This document shows, in pieces, positions 1-6,044 of a stretch of DNA of 6,406 nucleotides (positions are counted from its first letter, which is position 1; every line of letters begins with the position of its first letter). This DNA is from Actinomycetales bacterium. GTDB taxonomy: Bacteria > Actinomycetota > Actinomycetes > S36-B12. The position numbers and the translations under genes were made by a program. A model generated the notes under the pieces. It was not told the origin of the DNA. It saw nothing but the letters and a program-made list of their open reading frames with translations, and made no database searches. The stretch covers positions 1-6,406 of the forward strand of contig JAFIHP010000163.1 of the NCBI GenBank assembly GCA_017849335.1, given 5' to 3'.

Positions 1-2
1 AC

Positions 3-266
3 AAGGTCCCCGCGGACGCGAAGGCCAACGTCGACGGACCGCTGGCCGAGCTCAAGAAGGCCATCGAGGACAACGACCTCCCGGCGATGCGGACGGCGAC
101 CGACAAGGTCGCGCAGGCCAGCCAGGCGCTCGGTGCCGCGATGTACGCCTCGGCGCAGGAGCAGCAGGCAGGTGCCGGCGCGGCCGGTGCCGCGGACGAG
201 GCGGCCCAGACCGCCGAGGACGACGTCATCGACGCGGAGATCGTCGACGAGGGTGAGAGCAAGTGA
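3..266 (+). CDS. dnaK: Chaperone protein DnaK (Hsp70), 3' end only
   Basis: This is the last 87 codons of DnaK, the cytoplasmic ATP-dependent Hsp70 chaperone; the ATPase and most of the substrate-binding domain lie upstream of the window. The visible part starts in the helical lid, with the typical pattern of a K-KAIEDND stretch followed by alternating Ala, Lys and Gln helix residues (KVAQASQALGAAMYASAQ). It then passes into an Ala/Gly/Gln-rich linker and ends in the acidic Hsp70 tail DDVIDAEIVDE before GESK and a TGA stop. That tail closely matches the conserved DDVVDAEF-type end of bacterial DnaK. The stop codon overlaps the GTG start of grpE by four bases, which suggests translational coupling. 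The following grpE-dnaJ-hspR order confirms the identity. The gene is partial only because the window begins inside it. Confidence 0.96.
   Translation, partial: KVPADAKANVDGPLAELKKAIEDNDLPAMRTATDKVAQASQALGAAMYASAQEQQAGAGAAGAADEAAQTAEDDVIDAEIVDEGESK
249..253 (+). promoter_or_regulatory. Ribosome binding site for grpE inside the dnaK 3' end
   Basis: GAGGG lies nine bases before the GTG at 263. It supports that GTG as the grpE start rather than any later codon, and it places grpE initiation within translated dnaK sequence. Confidence 0.6.
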
Positions 267-862
267 GCGAGCACGAGAACGAGGGACCGCGCATCACCGA
301 TCGGCGACGCGTGGACCCCGACTCGGGCGAGGTGCGCCAGCCGGCTGAGCCGGCTGGCGCGGCCTCGGCCGGGGACGGCACCGACAGCGAGGAGCTGCTG
401 GCCCAGGCGGTCGACGCAGCCCTCGCGGACGCTGACGTCGCCGGGGCCGGCGCGCGCGACCAGGTGGCGGAGCTCACCGCCGACCTCCAGCGGGTGCATG
501 CCGAGTACGCCAACTACCGCAAGCGCGTCGAGCGCGACCGTGAGCTCAGCCGGACGACCGCCGTCGGCGGCGTGCTGACCGAGCTGCTCGGCGTGCTCGA
601 CGACGTCGACCGGGCCCGCCAGCACGGCGAGCTCGAGGGGGCGTTCAAGTCGGTCGGTGAGGCACTCGAGCAGGCGGTGAGCCGCCTGGGCCTGGAGCGC
701 TTCGGTGCGCCAGGCGACCCGTTCGACCCGCACCAGCACGAGGCGCTCACGCACGAGGAGTCCGCGGACGTCGCCGAGCCGACCGTGACGGCTGTCTACC
801 AGCCGGGCTACCGCTATGCCGACCGCGTCCTGCGGCCGGCGCGCGTGGCCGTGGTCGCGTGA
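263..862 (+). CDS. grpE: Nucleotide exchange factor GrpE
   Basis: GrpE is the cytoplasmic cochaperone that releases ADP from DnaK and so resets the Hsp70 cycle. The 199-residue product has an acidic, low-complexity N-terminus (about residues 1-64), then a long helix of coiled-coil character (about 65-98, DQVAELTADLQRVHAEYANY and onward) that mediates GrpE dimerisation. A helical segment follows with LLGVLDDVDRA at 108-118. The C-terminal beta-wing domain contains the family signature GDPFDPHQHEA at 151-161 and ends GYRYADRVLRPARVAVV at 182-198. Length and domain order are normal for actinobacterial GrpE. The start is GTG at 263, overlapping the dnaK stop as GTGA, with GAGGG nine bases upstream. 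It lies between dnaK and dnaJ and is presumably cotranscribed with them under HspR control; the promoter is outside the window. Confidence 0.97.
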   Translation: MSEHENEGPRITDRRRVDPDSGEVRQPAEPAGAASAGDGTDSEELLAQAVDAALADADVAGAGARDQVAELTADLQRVHAEYANYRKRVERDRELSRTTAVGGVLTELLGVLDDVDRARQHGELEGAFKSVGEALEQAVSRLGLERFGAPGDPFDPHQHEALTHEESADVAEPTVTAVYQPGYRYADRVLRPARVAVVA

Positions 863-929
863 CGCGCGTCGCACCGACCGGACACCACACGAGAACCGCT
901 CGCACGAGAACAGGAACAGACAACACAGC
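863..929 (+). other. grpE-dnaJ spacer, untranslated leader of dnaJ
   Basis: This 67-base spacer is rich in A and C and poor in self-complementarity compared with the surrounding GC-rich coding sequence. It contains a direct repeat, CACGAGAAC at 888-896 and again at 903-911, a period of 15 bases. The only Shine-Dalgarno-like element is AGGA at 912-915, 14 bases before the GTG at 930, which is weak and rather distant. No HAIR-like inverted repeat (CTTGAGT-N7-ACTCAAG) and no convincing promoter are visible. An unstructured leader may compensate for the weak ribosome binding site; this is inference. Confidence 0.55.
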
Positions 930-2090
930 GTGAACAAGGACTGGCTGGAGAAGGACTTCTACGCCGTGCTCGGCGTGGCCAAGGACGCCACGCCCGCGGA
1001 GATCAAGAAGAAGTACCGGTCCTTGGCCCGTGAGCTGCACCCGGACAAGAACCCGGGCGACAAGGCGGCCGAGGAGCGGTTCAAGGCCGTCTCCGAGGCG
1101 TACGACGTGCTCTCGGACGACGCGAAGCGCAAGGAGTACGACGAGGCGCGCTCGCTCTTCGCCGGCGGTGGCGGTTTCCGCCCCGGCGGCGGGGCGGGCG
1201 GCTACGGCGGGGGGCAGCAGTACAACGTCGAGGACCTCTTCGGACAGGACTCCGGCGGTTTCGGGGAGTTCCTCGGCGGCATCTTCAACCGGGGGCGCGC
1301 CCGCTCTCCGCAGCCGCGACGCGGCCAGGACCTGGAGAGCTCGCTGACGCTGTCGTTCGACGACGCGCTCGACGGTGTGACCGTGCCGCTCCGGCTGTCG
1401 AGCGACGCGCCGTGCTCGGCGTGCCACGGCACCGGAGCGAAGGCCGGCACCGTGCCGCGGGTCTGCCCGACGTGCGAGGGCACGGGCCAGACCTCGCGCA
1501 ACGCCGGCGGCTTCGCCTTCTCCGACCCGTGCGTCACGTGTCGCGGACGCGGCCTGTTCGTCGACGATCCGTGCCCGGTGTGCCACGGTTCCGGTCGGGG
1601 CCTCAGCGCGCGCACCGTCCAGGCGCGCATCCCGGCGGGCGTCAAGAACGGTGCGCGGATCCGCCTGAAGGGCAAGGGCGGCACCGGCGAGCGCGGCGGC
1701 CCGAACGGCGACCTGCTGATCGACGTCACCGTCACGCCGGACCCCGTGTTCGACCGCAAGGGCGACAACCTCACGGTGACCGTCCCGGTCACGTTCGCCG
1801 AGGCAGCACTCGGTGCCGACATCAAGGTGCCGACCCCGCGCGGCGGATCGGTCACCGTGAAGGTCCCGGCCGGTACGGCGAACGGACGGACCTTCCGCGT
1901 GCGCGGCAAGGGCATCCGGCGCAAGGACGGCACGAACGCCGACCTGCTGGTGACCGTCGAGGTCGCGGTGCCGCAGAAACTCTCGGAGGACGCACGCGAG
2001 GCGTTGCAGCAGTACGCGCAGGCGACGGCCGACCACGACCCGCGGACGGACCTGTTCGCCCTCGCGGATCGGCCCCGGAGCTCGTCATGA
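930..2090 (+). CDS. dnaJ: Chaperone protein DnaJ (Hsp40, type I)
   Basis: DnaJ delivers unfolded clients to DnaK and stimulates its ATPase in the cytoplasm. The 386-residue product has every part of a type I Hsp40. The J domain (about 8-72) carries the HPD motif at 37-39. A Gly/Phe-rich linker spans about 79-131. The zinc-finger region has all four CxxCxGxG repeats intact (CSACHGTG 162-169, CPTCEGTG 179-186, CVTCRGRG 201-208, CPVCHGSG 215-222). Beta-rich C-terminal substrate-binding domains run from about 225 to 360. The N-terminus DWLEKDFYAVLGV resembles the actinobacterial DnaJ1 that sits in the dnaK operon. The GTG at 930 is chosen because homology starts there. The frame is open further upstream to 816, but that would overlap grpE and add 38 residues rich in Arg and unlike any J protein. 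The stop overlaps the hspR start as ATGA. Confidence 0.97.
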   Translation: MNKDWLEKDFYAVLGVAKDATPAEIKKKYRSLARELHPDKNPGDKAAEERFKAVSEAYDVLSDDAKRKEYDEARSLFAGGGGFRPGGGAGGYGGGQQYNVEDLFGQDSGGFGEFLGGIFNRGRARSPQPRRGQDLESSLTLSFDDALDGVTVPLRLSSDAPCSACHGTGAKAGTVPRVCPTCEGTGQTSRNAGGFAFSDPCVTCRGRGLFVDDPCPVCHGSGRGLSARTVQARIPAGVKNGARIRLKGKGGTGERGGPNGDLLIDVTVTPDPVFDRKGDNLTVTVPVTFAEAALGADIKVPTPRGGSVTVKVPAGTANGRTFRVRGKGIRRKDGTNADLLVTVEVAVPQKLSEDAREALQQYAQATADHDPRTDLFALADRPRSSS

Positions 2091-2467
2091 CCGCCCAGCC
2101 GTCGCGTCGGCCGGCGCCGCCGGCGCGCACGGGCTTCCCGATCGCGGACGACGCCCCGGTCTACGCGATCTCGGTCGCGGCCCAGCTCTCGGGGCTGCAC
2201 CCGCAGACCCTCCGGCAGTACGACCGGCTCGGCCTCGTGACACCGACCCGCGTCGGCGGCCGGAACCGCCTCTACTCCGCCAACGACATCGCTCGCCTGC
2301 ACGAGATCGCCGACCTGTCGGCCGACGGTCTCTCCCTCGAAGGGATCCGGCGCATCCTGGACCTCCAGGCCGAGGTCGCGTCGCTGCGCCGCATGCTCAC
2401 CGACCTGCGCCGCGACCAGGCGTCGACGGCCCTGGTCGTCTGGCGCCCGTCCCGCTCCGCTGACTGA
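2087..2467 (+). CDS. hspR: Heat-shock repressor HspR, MerR family
   Basis: HspR is the autoregulatory repressor of the actinobacterial dnaK operon. In Streptomyces and Mycobacterium it binds HAIR operators (CTTGAGT-N7-ACTCAAG) and uses DnaK as corepressor, so unfolded protein that titrates DnaK derepresses the operon. The 126-residue product has a Pro/Arg-rich N-terminal extension (1-23). It is followed by a MerR-type winged helix-turn-helix: VYAISVAAQLSGLHPQTLRQYDRLGLVTP at about 25-53, then the wing GGRNRLYSANDIARL at 57-71. HPQTLRQYDRLGL is characteristic of HspR. A helical coiled segment at about 87-110 would form the dimer, and a short basic tail (ALVVWRPSRSAD) ends it. There is no cysteine-rich effector domain, as expected for HspR. 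The ATG lies in the ATGA overlap with dnaJ, implying coupled translation. No HAIR sequence is seen within the window. Confidence 0.95.
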   Translation: MTAQPSRRPAPPARTGFPIADDAPVYAISVAAQLSGLHPQTLRQYDRLGLVTPTRVGGRNRLYSANDIARLHEIADLSADGLSLEGIRRILDLQAEVASLRRMLTDLRRDQASTALVVWRPSRSAD

Positions 2468-2482
2468 CACGTACGAACGAAC

Positions 2483-2487
2483 AAGGA
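2483..2487 (+). promoter_or_regulatory. Ribosome binding site for clpB
   Basis: AAGGA lies ten bases before the ATG at 2498 and fixes the clpB start. It sits in the 30-base hspR-clpB spacer (2468-2497), which has no visible promoter, terminator or HAIR inverted repeat. Confidence 0.6.
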
Positions 2488-2497
2488 CCTGAACACC

Positions 2498-5080
2498 ATG
2501 GACATCCCCTTCACCACCAAGAGCCAGGACGCGCTCGGCGCGTCGGTCCGCATGGCCGCGGCCGCGGGCAACCCGCAGGTCGAGCCGCTGCACCTGCTCG
2601 ACTCTCTGCTGCAGCAGGGCGAGGGCATCGCGACCGCGCTGCTGTCCGCCGTCGGCGCCGATGTGCGCGCGCTCACCGCCCAGGTCCGTAGCGCGCTCGG
2701 CGCCCTGCCGAGCGCATCCGGGTCGAGCATGTCCGCGCCGCAGCTGAGCCAGGCGGCCCTGCGCGTCGTCAACGCCGCGCAGGCGCTGACGAAGGAGCGC
2801 GGCGACGAGTACGAGAGCACCGAGCACCTGCTCATCGCGCTGGCGTCCGACGGCGGCCCCGGGGTCGCCGATCGCCTCGCGCAGGCCGGGGCGACGCCGG
2901 CCGCGCTCGTCGACGCCCTGACGCAGGTCAAGGGCAGCGCACGCGTGACGAGCCAGGACCCCGAGCAGACGTTCCAGGCGCTGGAGAAGTTCGGCGTCGA
3001 CCTCACCGCACGTGCGCGCGAGGGGAAGATCGACCCGGTCATCGGTCGGGACGAGGAGATCCGCCGGACGATCCAGGTCCTCTCCCGCCGGACCAAGAAC
3101 ATCCCGGTGCTGATCGGCGAGCCCGGCTTCGGCAAGACCGCCGTCGTCGAGGGCCTGGCGCGCCGGATCGTCGAGGGCGACGTGCCGACCTCGTTGGCCG
3201 GCAAGACCCTGATCGCGCTCGACCTCGGCGCGATGGTCGCCGGCGCCAAGTACCGCGGGGAGTTCGAGGAGCGGTTGAAGGCCGTCCTCGACGAGATCGT
3301 CGGCAGCGACGGGCAGATCATCACGTTCATCGACGAGCTGCACACGGTGGTCGGGGCCGGCGCCAGCGGCGAGGGCGCGATGGACGCGGGCAACATGCTC
3401 AAGCCGCTGCTCGCCCGCGGCGAGCTCCGCATGATCGGCGCGACGACGCTCGACGAGTACCGCCAGTACATCGAGAAGGACGCCGCGCTGGAGCGGCGCT
3501 TCCAGCAGGTGTTCGTCGGCCAGCCCTCCGTCGAGGACACGATCGCGATCCTGCGCGGCATCAAGGAGAAGTACGAGGCGCACCACAAGGTCGTCATCTC
3601 CGACTCGGCGCTGGTCGCGGCGGCCACGCTGTCCGACCGCTACATCACGGCGCGCTTCCTCCCCGACAAGGCGATCGACCTCATGGACGAGGCCGCCTCG
3701 CGCCTGCGCATGGAGATCGACTCCTCGCCGGAGGAGATCGACGTGCTGCAGCGCCAGGTCGACCGGCTGCGCATGGAGGAGATGGCCGTCGCCAACGAGA
3801 CCGACGAGGCGTCGCAGGAGCGGCTGGCCCGCATCCGTGCGGAGATCGCGGACAAGGACGAGGAGCTCACCGGGCTCAAGGCTCGCTGGGAGCAGGAGAA
3901 GAAGGGCCTGAACCGGGTCGGCGAGCTGAAGGTGCTCATCGACGACCTGCGCGCGACGGCCGACCGGGCGCAGCGCGCGGGCGACTTCGAGCAGGCCTCG
4001 CGCATCCTCTACGCCGAGATCCCGACGTTCGAGGAGGAGCTCGAGCGTGCGTCGGTCGAGGTCAACGAGCGCGCGGCCATGGTCAAGGACGAGGTCACCG
4101 CGGACGACATCGCCCAGGTCGTCGGCAGCTGGACCGGTATCCCGGCCGGCCGGCTGCTCGAGGGCGAGACCGCGAAGCTGCTGCGCATGGAGGACGAGCT
4201 CGGGCAGCGCGTCGTCGGCCAGACCGAAGCCGTCCGCGAGGTCAGCGACGCGGTGCGCCGCGCGCGGGCCGGCATCGCCGACCCGAACCGGCCGACAGGC
4301 TCCTTCTTGTTCCTCGGCCCGACCGGTGTCGGCAAGACCGCGCTCGCGAAGGCGCTCGCCGAGTTCCTGTTCGACGACGAGCGCGCGATGGTGCGCATCG
4401 ACATGAGCGAGTACGGCGAGAAGCACTCGGTCTCCCGCCTGGTCGGCGCGCCGCCCGGGTACGTCGGCTACGAGGAGGGCGGCCAGCTCACCGAGGCGGT
4501 CCGCCGTCGGCCGTACTCGGTCGTGCTGCTCGACGAGGTCGAGAAGGCGCACCCGGAGGTCTTCGACGTCCTTCTCCAGGTGCTGGACGACGGCCGACTG
4601 ACCGACGGGCAGGGTCGCACGGTCGACTTCCGCAACGTCATCTTGATCCTGACGTCCAACCTCGGCTCGCAGTACCTCGTCGACGTGACGGTGCCGTACG
4701 AGACGCGCACGGAGCAGGTCCTGTCGGTCGTCCGCCAGCAGTTCCGCCCGGAGTTCCTCAACCGCCTCGACGCGATGGTGACGTTCCAGCCGCTGGACCG
4801 CGCCGAGCTGGGTCGCATCGCGGCGATCCAGGTCGAGCAGCTGTCGGCGCGCCTCGCGGATCGTCGCATCACGGTGGCCGTCACCGACGACGCGCTCGCG
4901 TGGCTGGTCAACCGTGGCTTCGACCCGGTGTACGGCGCGCGCCCGCTTCGTCGGCTCGTGCAGACGGCGATCGGCGACAAGCTCGCCAAGGCGATCTTGT
5001 CCGGCGAGGTCCGCGACGGCGACGACGTGCGCATCGGCACCCAGCCCGACGGCGCGGAGCTCACGCTCACCGTTCAGTGA
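2498..5080 (+). CDS. clpB: ATP-dependent disaggregase ClpB (Hsp100/AAA+)
   Basis: ClpB is a cytoplasmic hexameric AAA+ disaggregase that threads aggregated protein through its pore and hands it to DnaK-DnaJ-GrpE. The 860-residue product has the standard layout. The N domain spans about 1-145. The first AAA+ domain has Walker A GEPGFGKT at 207-214, pore-loop KYRG at 251-254, Walker B IITFIDE at 274-280 and the arginine-finger region LERRF at 331-335. The long coiled-coil middle domain, which marks ClpB rather than ClpC or ClpA, spans about 405-525. The second AAA+ domain has Walker A GPTGVGKT at 607-614, pore loop GYVG at 654-657, Walker B VVLLDE at 675-680 and EFLNRLD at 752-758. The sensor-2 motif GARPLRR is at 813-819. 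The first Walker A has Phe where Val is usual, a tolerated variable position. The start ATG has AAGGA upstream. The gene follows hspR by 30 bases, so it probably belongs to the same transcript, and its stop codon lies in the terminator stem. Confidence 0.97.
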   Translation: MDIPFTTKSQDALGASVRMAAAAGNPQVEPLHLLDSLLQQGEGIATALLSAVGADVRALTAQVRSALGALPSASGSSMSAPQLSQAALRVVNAAQALTKERGDEYESTEHLLIALASDGGPGVADRLAQAGATPAALVDALTQVKGSARVTSQDPEQTFQALEKFGVDLTARAREGKIDPVIGRDEEIRRTIQVLSRRTKNIPVLIGEPGFGKTAVVEGLARRIVEGDVPTSLAGKTLIALDLGAMVAGAKYRGEFEERLKAVLDEIVGSDGQIITFIDELHTVVGAGASGEGAMDAGNMLKPLLARGELRMIGATTLDEYRQYIEKDAALERRFQQVFVGQPSVEDTIAILRGIKEKYEAHHKVVISDSALVAAATLSDRYITARFLPDKAIDLMDEAASRLRMEIDSSPEEIDVLQRQVDRLRMEEMAVANETDEASQERLARIRAEIADKDEELTGLKARWEQEKKGLNRVGELKVLIDDLRATADRAQRAGDFEQASRILYAEIPTFEEELERASVEVNERAAMVKDEVTADDIAQVVGSWTGIPAGRLLEGETAKLLRMEDELGQRVVGQTEAVREVSDAVRRARAGIADPNRPTGSFLFLGPTGVGKTALAKALAEFLFDDERAMVRIDMSEYGEKHSVSRLVGAPPGYVGYEEGGQLTEAVRRRPYSVVLLDEVEKAHPEVFDVLLQVLDDGRLTDGQGRTVDFRNVILILTSNLGSQYLVDVTVPYETRTEQVLSVVRQQFRPEFLNRLDAMVTFQPLDRAELGRIAAIQVEQLSARLADRRITVAVTDDALAWLVNRGFDPVYGARPLRRLVQTAIGDKLAKAILSGEVRDGDDVRIGTQPDGAELTLTVQ

Positions 5081-5134
5081 GTGGGGAGTTGTCGGGCCCT
5101 CGCAGCCGTCTGACGGCCCGACAACTCCCCACTC
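5079..5134 (+). terminator. Perfect 20-bp inverted repeat, probable end of the chaperone operon
   Basis: The left arm GAGTGGGGAGTTGTCGGGCC (5079-5098) is the exact reverse complement of the right arm at 5115-5134, with a 16-base loop. The last two bases of the clpB stop codon are the first two of the stem. The stem is strong enough to stop or stabilise a transcript, but no run of T follows (GCGAAAGG), so it is not a classical intrinsic terminator. U-tract-less hairpins are commonly proposed as terminators in high-GC actinobacteria. Being symmetric, it could act on either strand, although the gene on each side points the same way. It could also be a copy of a dispersed palindromic repeat. Confidence 0.75.
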
Positions 5135-5172
5135 GCGAAAGGTGCACGTGGGTGCGAACGGCAACCGCGTGC

Positions 5173-5178
5173 GGGAGG
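5173..5178 (+). promoter_or_regulatory. Ribosome binding site deciding the methyltransferase start
   Basis: GGGAGG ends eight bases before the ATG at 5187. It selects this start over the in-frame GTG at 5142 and over the longer open frame that runs back into clpB to 4914. Confidence 0.75.
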
Positions 5179-5186
5179 CTGAGCCC

Positions 5187-5948
5187 ATGACCGACAGCAG
5201 GCGCGACGTCGCCGCCACGTTCGGGGGTGTGGCCGGCGAGTACGCCGCCGCCCGGCCCACGTACCCAGCCGCCCTCGTCGACTGGCTCGCGGACGTCGCC
5301 CCCGCGCGCGACCTCGCCTGGGACTGCGGCTGCGGCAGCGGCCAGGCGTCGGTCGCGCTCGCGGAGCGGTTCGCCCACGTCGTGGCGACCGACGCGAGCA
5401 GCGCCCAGATCGCCGCGGCCGCGCCGCACGACCGGGTGACGTACCGGGTCGCCTCGGCGGAGCACAGCGGTCTCGCGACGGGATCGGTCGACGCCGTGAC
5501 GATCGCCCAGGCGCTGCACTGGTTTCCGCTCGAGCAGTTCTATGCCGAGGTCCGCCGGGTCGCGCGCCCCGGTGCGGTGGTCGCCGCCTGGTCGTACCAC
5601 TGGCTGACGACCGGCGACGACGCCATCGACGCGATCGTCGACCAGCTCGCGACGGGGACGCTCGCGGGCTACTGGCCCGCTGGTCGCGAGCACGTCGACA
5701 ACGAGTACGCCGACCTCGACTTCCCCTTCCCCCGAATCGACCCGCCTCCCCTCGCGATGACCCAGGACTGGACGCTGGACCGGCTGCTGACCTACCTGCG
5801 GAGCTGGTCGTCCGTCTCTCGCTACCGCGACCAGCACGGCGTCGACCCGGTGTCGCCCGTCGCGGAGGAGCTCGCATCGCGGTGGGGCGACCCGTCCGCC
5901 GCGCGCCCGGTGCGCTGGCCGCTGACCGTGCTGGCGGGCCGGACGTAG
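5187..5948 (+). CDS. Class I SAM-dependent methyltransferase
   Basis: The 253-residue product has a class I (Rossmann-fold) methyltransferase domain of the Methyltransf_11 type. The glycine-rich SAM-binding motif I is DCGCGSG at 46-52, followed by the acidic end of strand 2 at D69 (VVATDASSAQI). A motif near 101-112 (VDAVTIAQALHWF) corresponds to strand 4. The N-terminal YAAARPTYP (19-27) and the C-terminal RLLTYLRSWSSVSRY with WGDP and VRWPLTVLAGRT resemble a group of bacterial and fungal proteins related to trans-aconitate methyltransferase (Tmt1/Crg1-like). The substrate cannot be inferred from this. No signal peptide or membrane segment is present, so it is probably cytoplasmic. It sits 106 bases past the clpB stop, beyond the palindrome, so it is probably transcribed separately. 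No convincing promoter is seen in 5135-5172. A GC-rich hairpin follows the stop. The family call is firm and the substrate unknown. Confidence 0.92.
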   Translation: MTDSRRDVAATFGGVAGEYAAARPTYPAALVDWLADVAPARDLAWDCGCGSGQASVALAERFAHVVATDASSAQIAAAAPHDRVTYRVASAEHSGLATGSVDAVTIAQALHWFPLEQFYAEVRRVARPGAVVAAWSYHWLTTGDDAIDAIVDQLATGTLAGYWPAGREHVDNEYADLDFPFPRIDPPPLAMTQDWTLDRLLTYLRSWSSVSRYRDQHGVDPVSPVAEELASRWGDPSAARPVRWPLTVLAGRT

Positions 5949-5952
5949 GGCC

Positions 5953-5987
5953 CCGCCCCCGGGGTCGAGCGCTGGCGCCCGGGGCGG
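5953..5987 (+). terminator. GC-rich hairpin after the methyltransferase gene
   Basis: CCGCCCC at 5953-5959 pairs with GGGGCGG at 5981-5987. GGG 5961-5963 can add pairs with CCC 5978-5980 across a one-base bulge, leaving a loop of about 14 bases. It begins five bases after the TAG stop and has no T tract (ATAGG follows). An alternative register (5957-5963 with 5978-5984) is also possible. Such stems arise easily at this GC content, so terminator function is plausible but not certain. Confidence 0.4.
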
Positions 5988-6033
5988 ATAGGCGCCACGC
6001 TGTGCCGCAGCGGCCCCGACCGGCCGCGCAGCC

Positions 6034-6040
6034 GAGGAGG
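6034..6040 (+). promoter_or_regulatory. Ribosome binding site for the FAD-oxidoreductase gene
   Basis: GAGGAGG, nearly a full anti-Shine-Dalgarno match, ends four bases before the GTG at 6045 (first G about ten bases upstream). It marks 6045 as a genuine start even though the frame beyond it soon loses homology. The preceding gap 5988-6033 shows no clear promoter. Confidence 0.7.
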
Positions 6041-6044
6041 AACC

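Noticed and set aside
816..929. Upstream extension of dnaJ to an ATG at 816
   Set aside because: It overlaps grpE by 47 bases and adds an Arg-rich stretch unlike DnaJ; homology begins exactly at the GTG at 930.
747..2036. Minus-strand open frame of 429 codons opposite dnaJ
   Set aside because: Same cause: low-complexity Arg/Ala/Val-rich antisense product of a certain dnaJ gene.
1412..2086. In-frame extension of hspR far into dnaJ
   Set aside because: The frame is open but its product there is Arg/Gly/Pro-rich nonsense over intact dnaJ. The ATG at 2087, overlapping the dnaJ stop, fits the HspR family length.
2468..2497. Possible HspR operator (HAIR) upstream of clpB
   Set aside because: No CTTGAGT/ACTCAAG half-sites, even degenerate ones, are found in the 30-base spacer. 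The only similar word elsewhere (CTCAAG near 50) is in dnaK coding sequence with no partner.
5135..5172. Promoter for the methyltransferase gene
   Set aside because: No -10/-35 pair that I could defend; the GTGCACGTG stretch is palindromic but short and could be chance.
4914..5186. In-frame extension of the methyltransferase back into clpB
   Set aside because: It would overlap the end of clpB and pass through the palindrome; the ATG at 5187 has a strong ribosome binding site and begins the family homology.
1202..5260. Very long minus-strand open frame (1352 codons) running opposite clpB, hspR and part of dnaJ
   Set aside because: It is the antisense shadow of GC-rich coding sequence, where stop codons are rare. 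It crosses the clpB terminator, has Arg/Leu/Asp/Val-biased sequence with no recognisable domain, and opposes well-identified genes.
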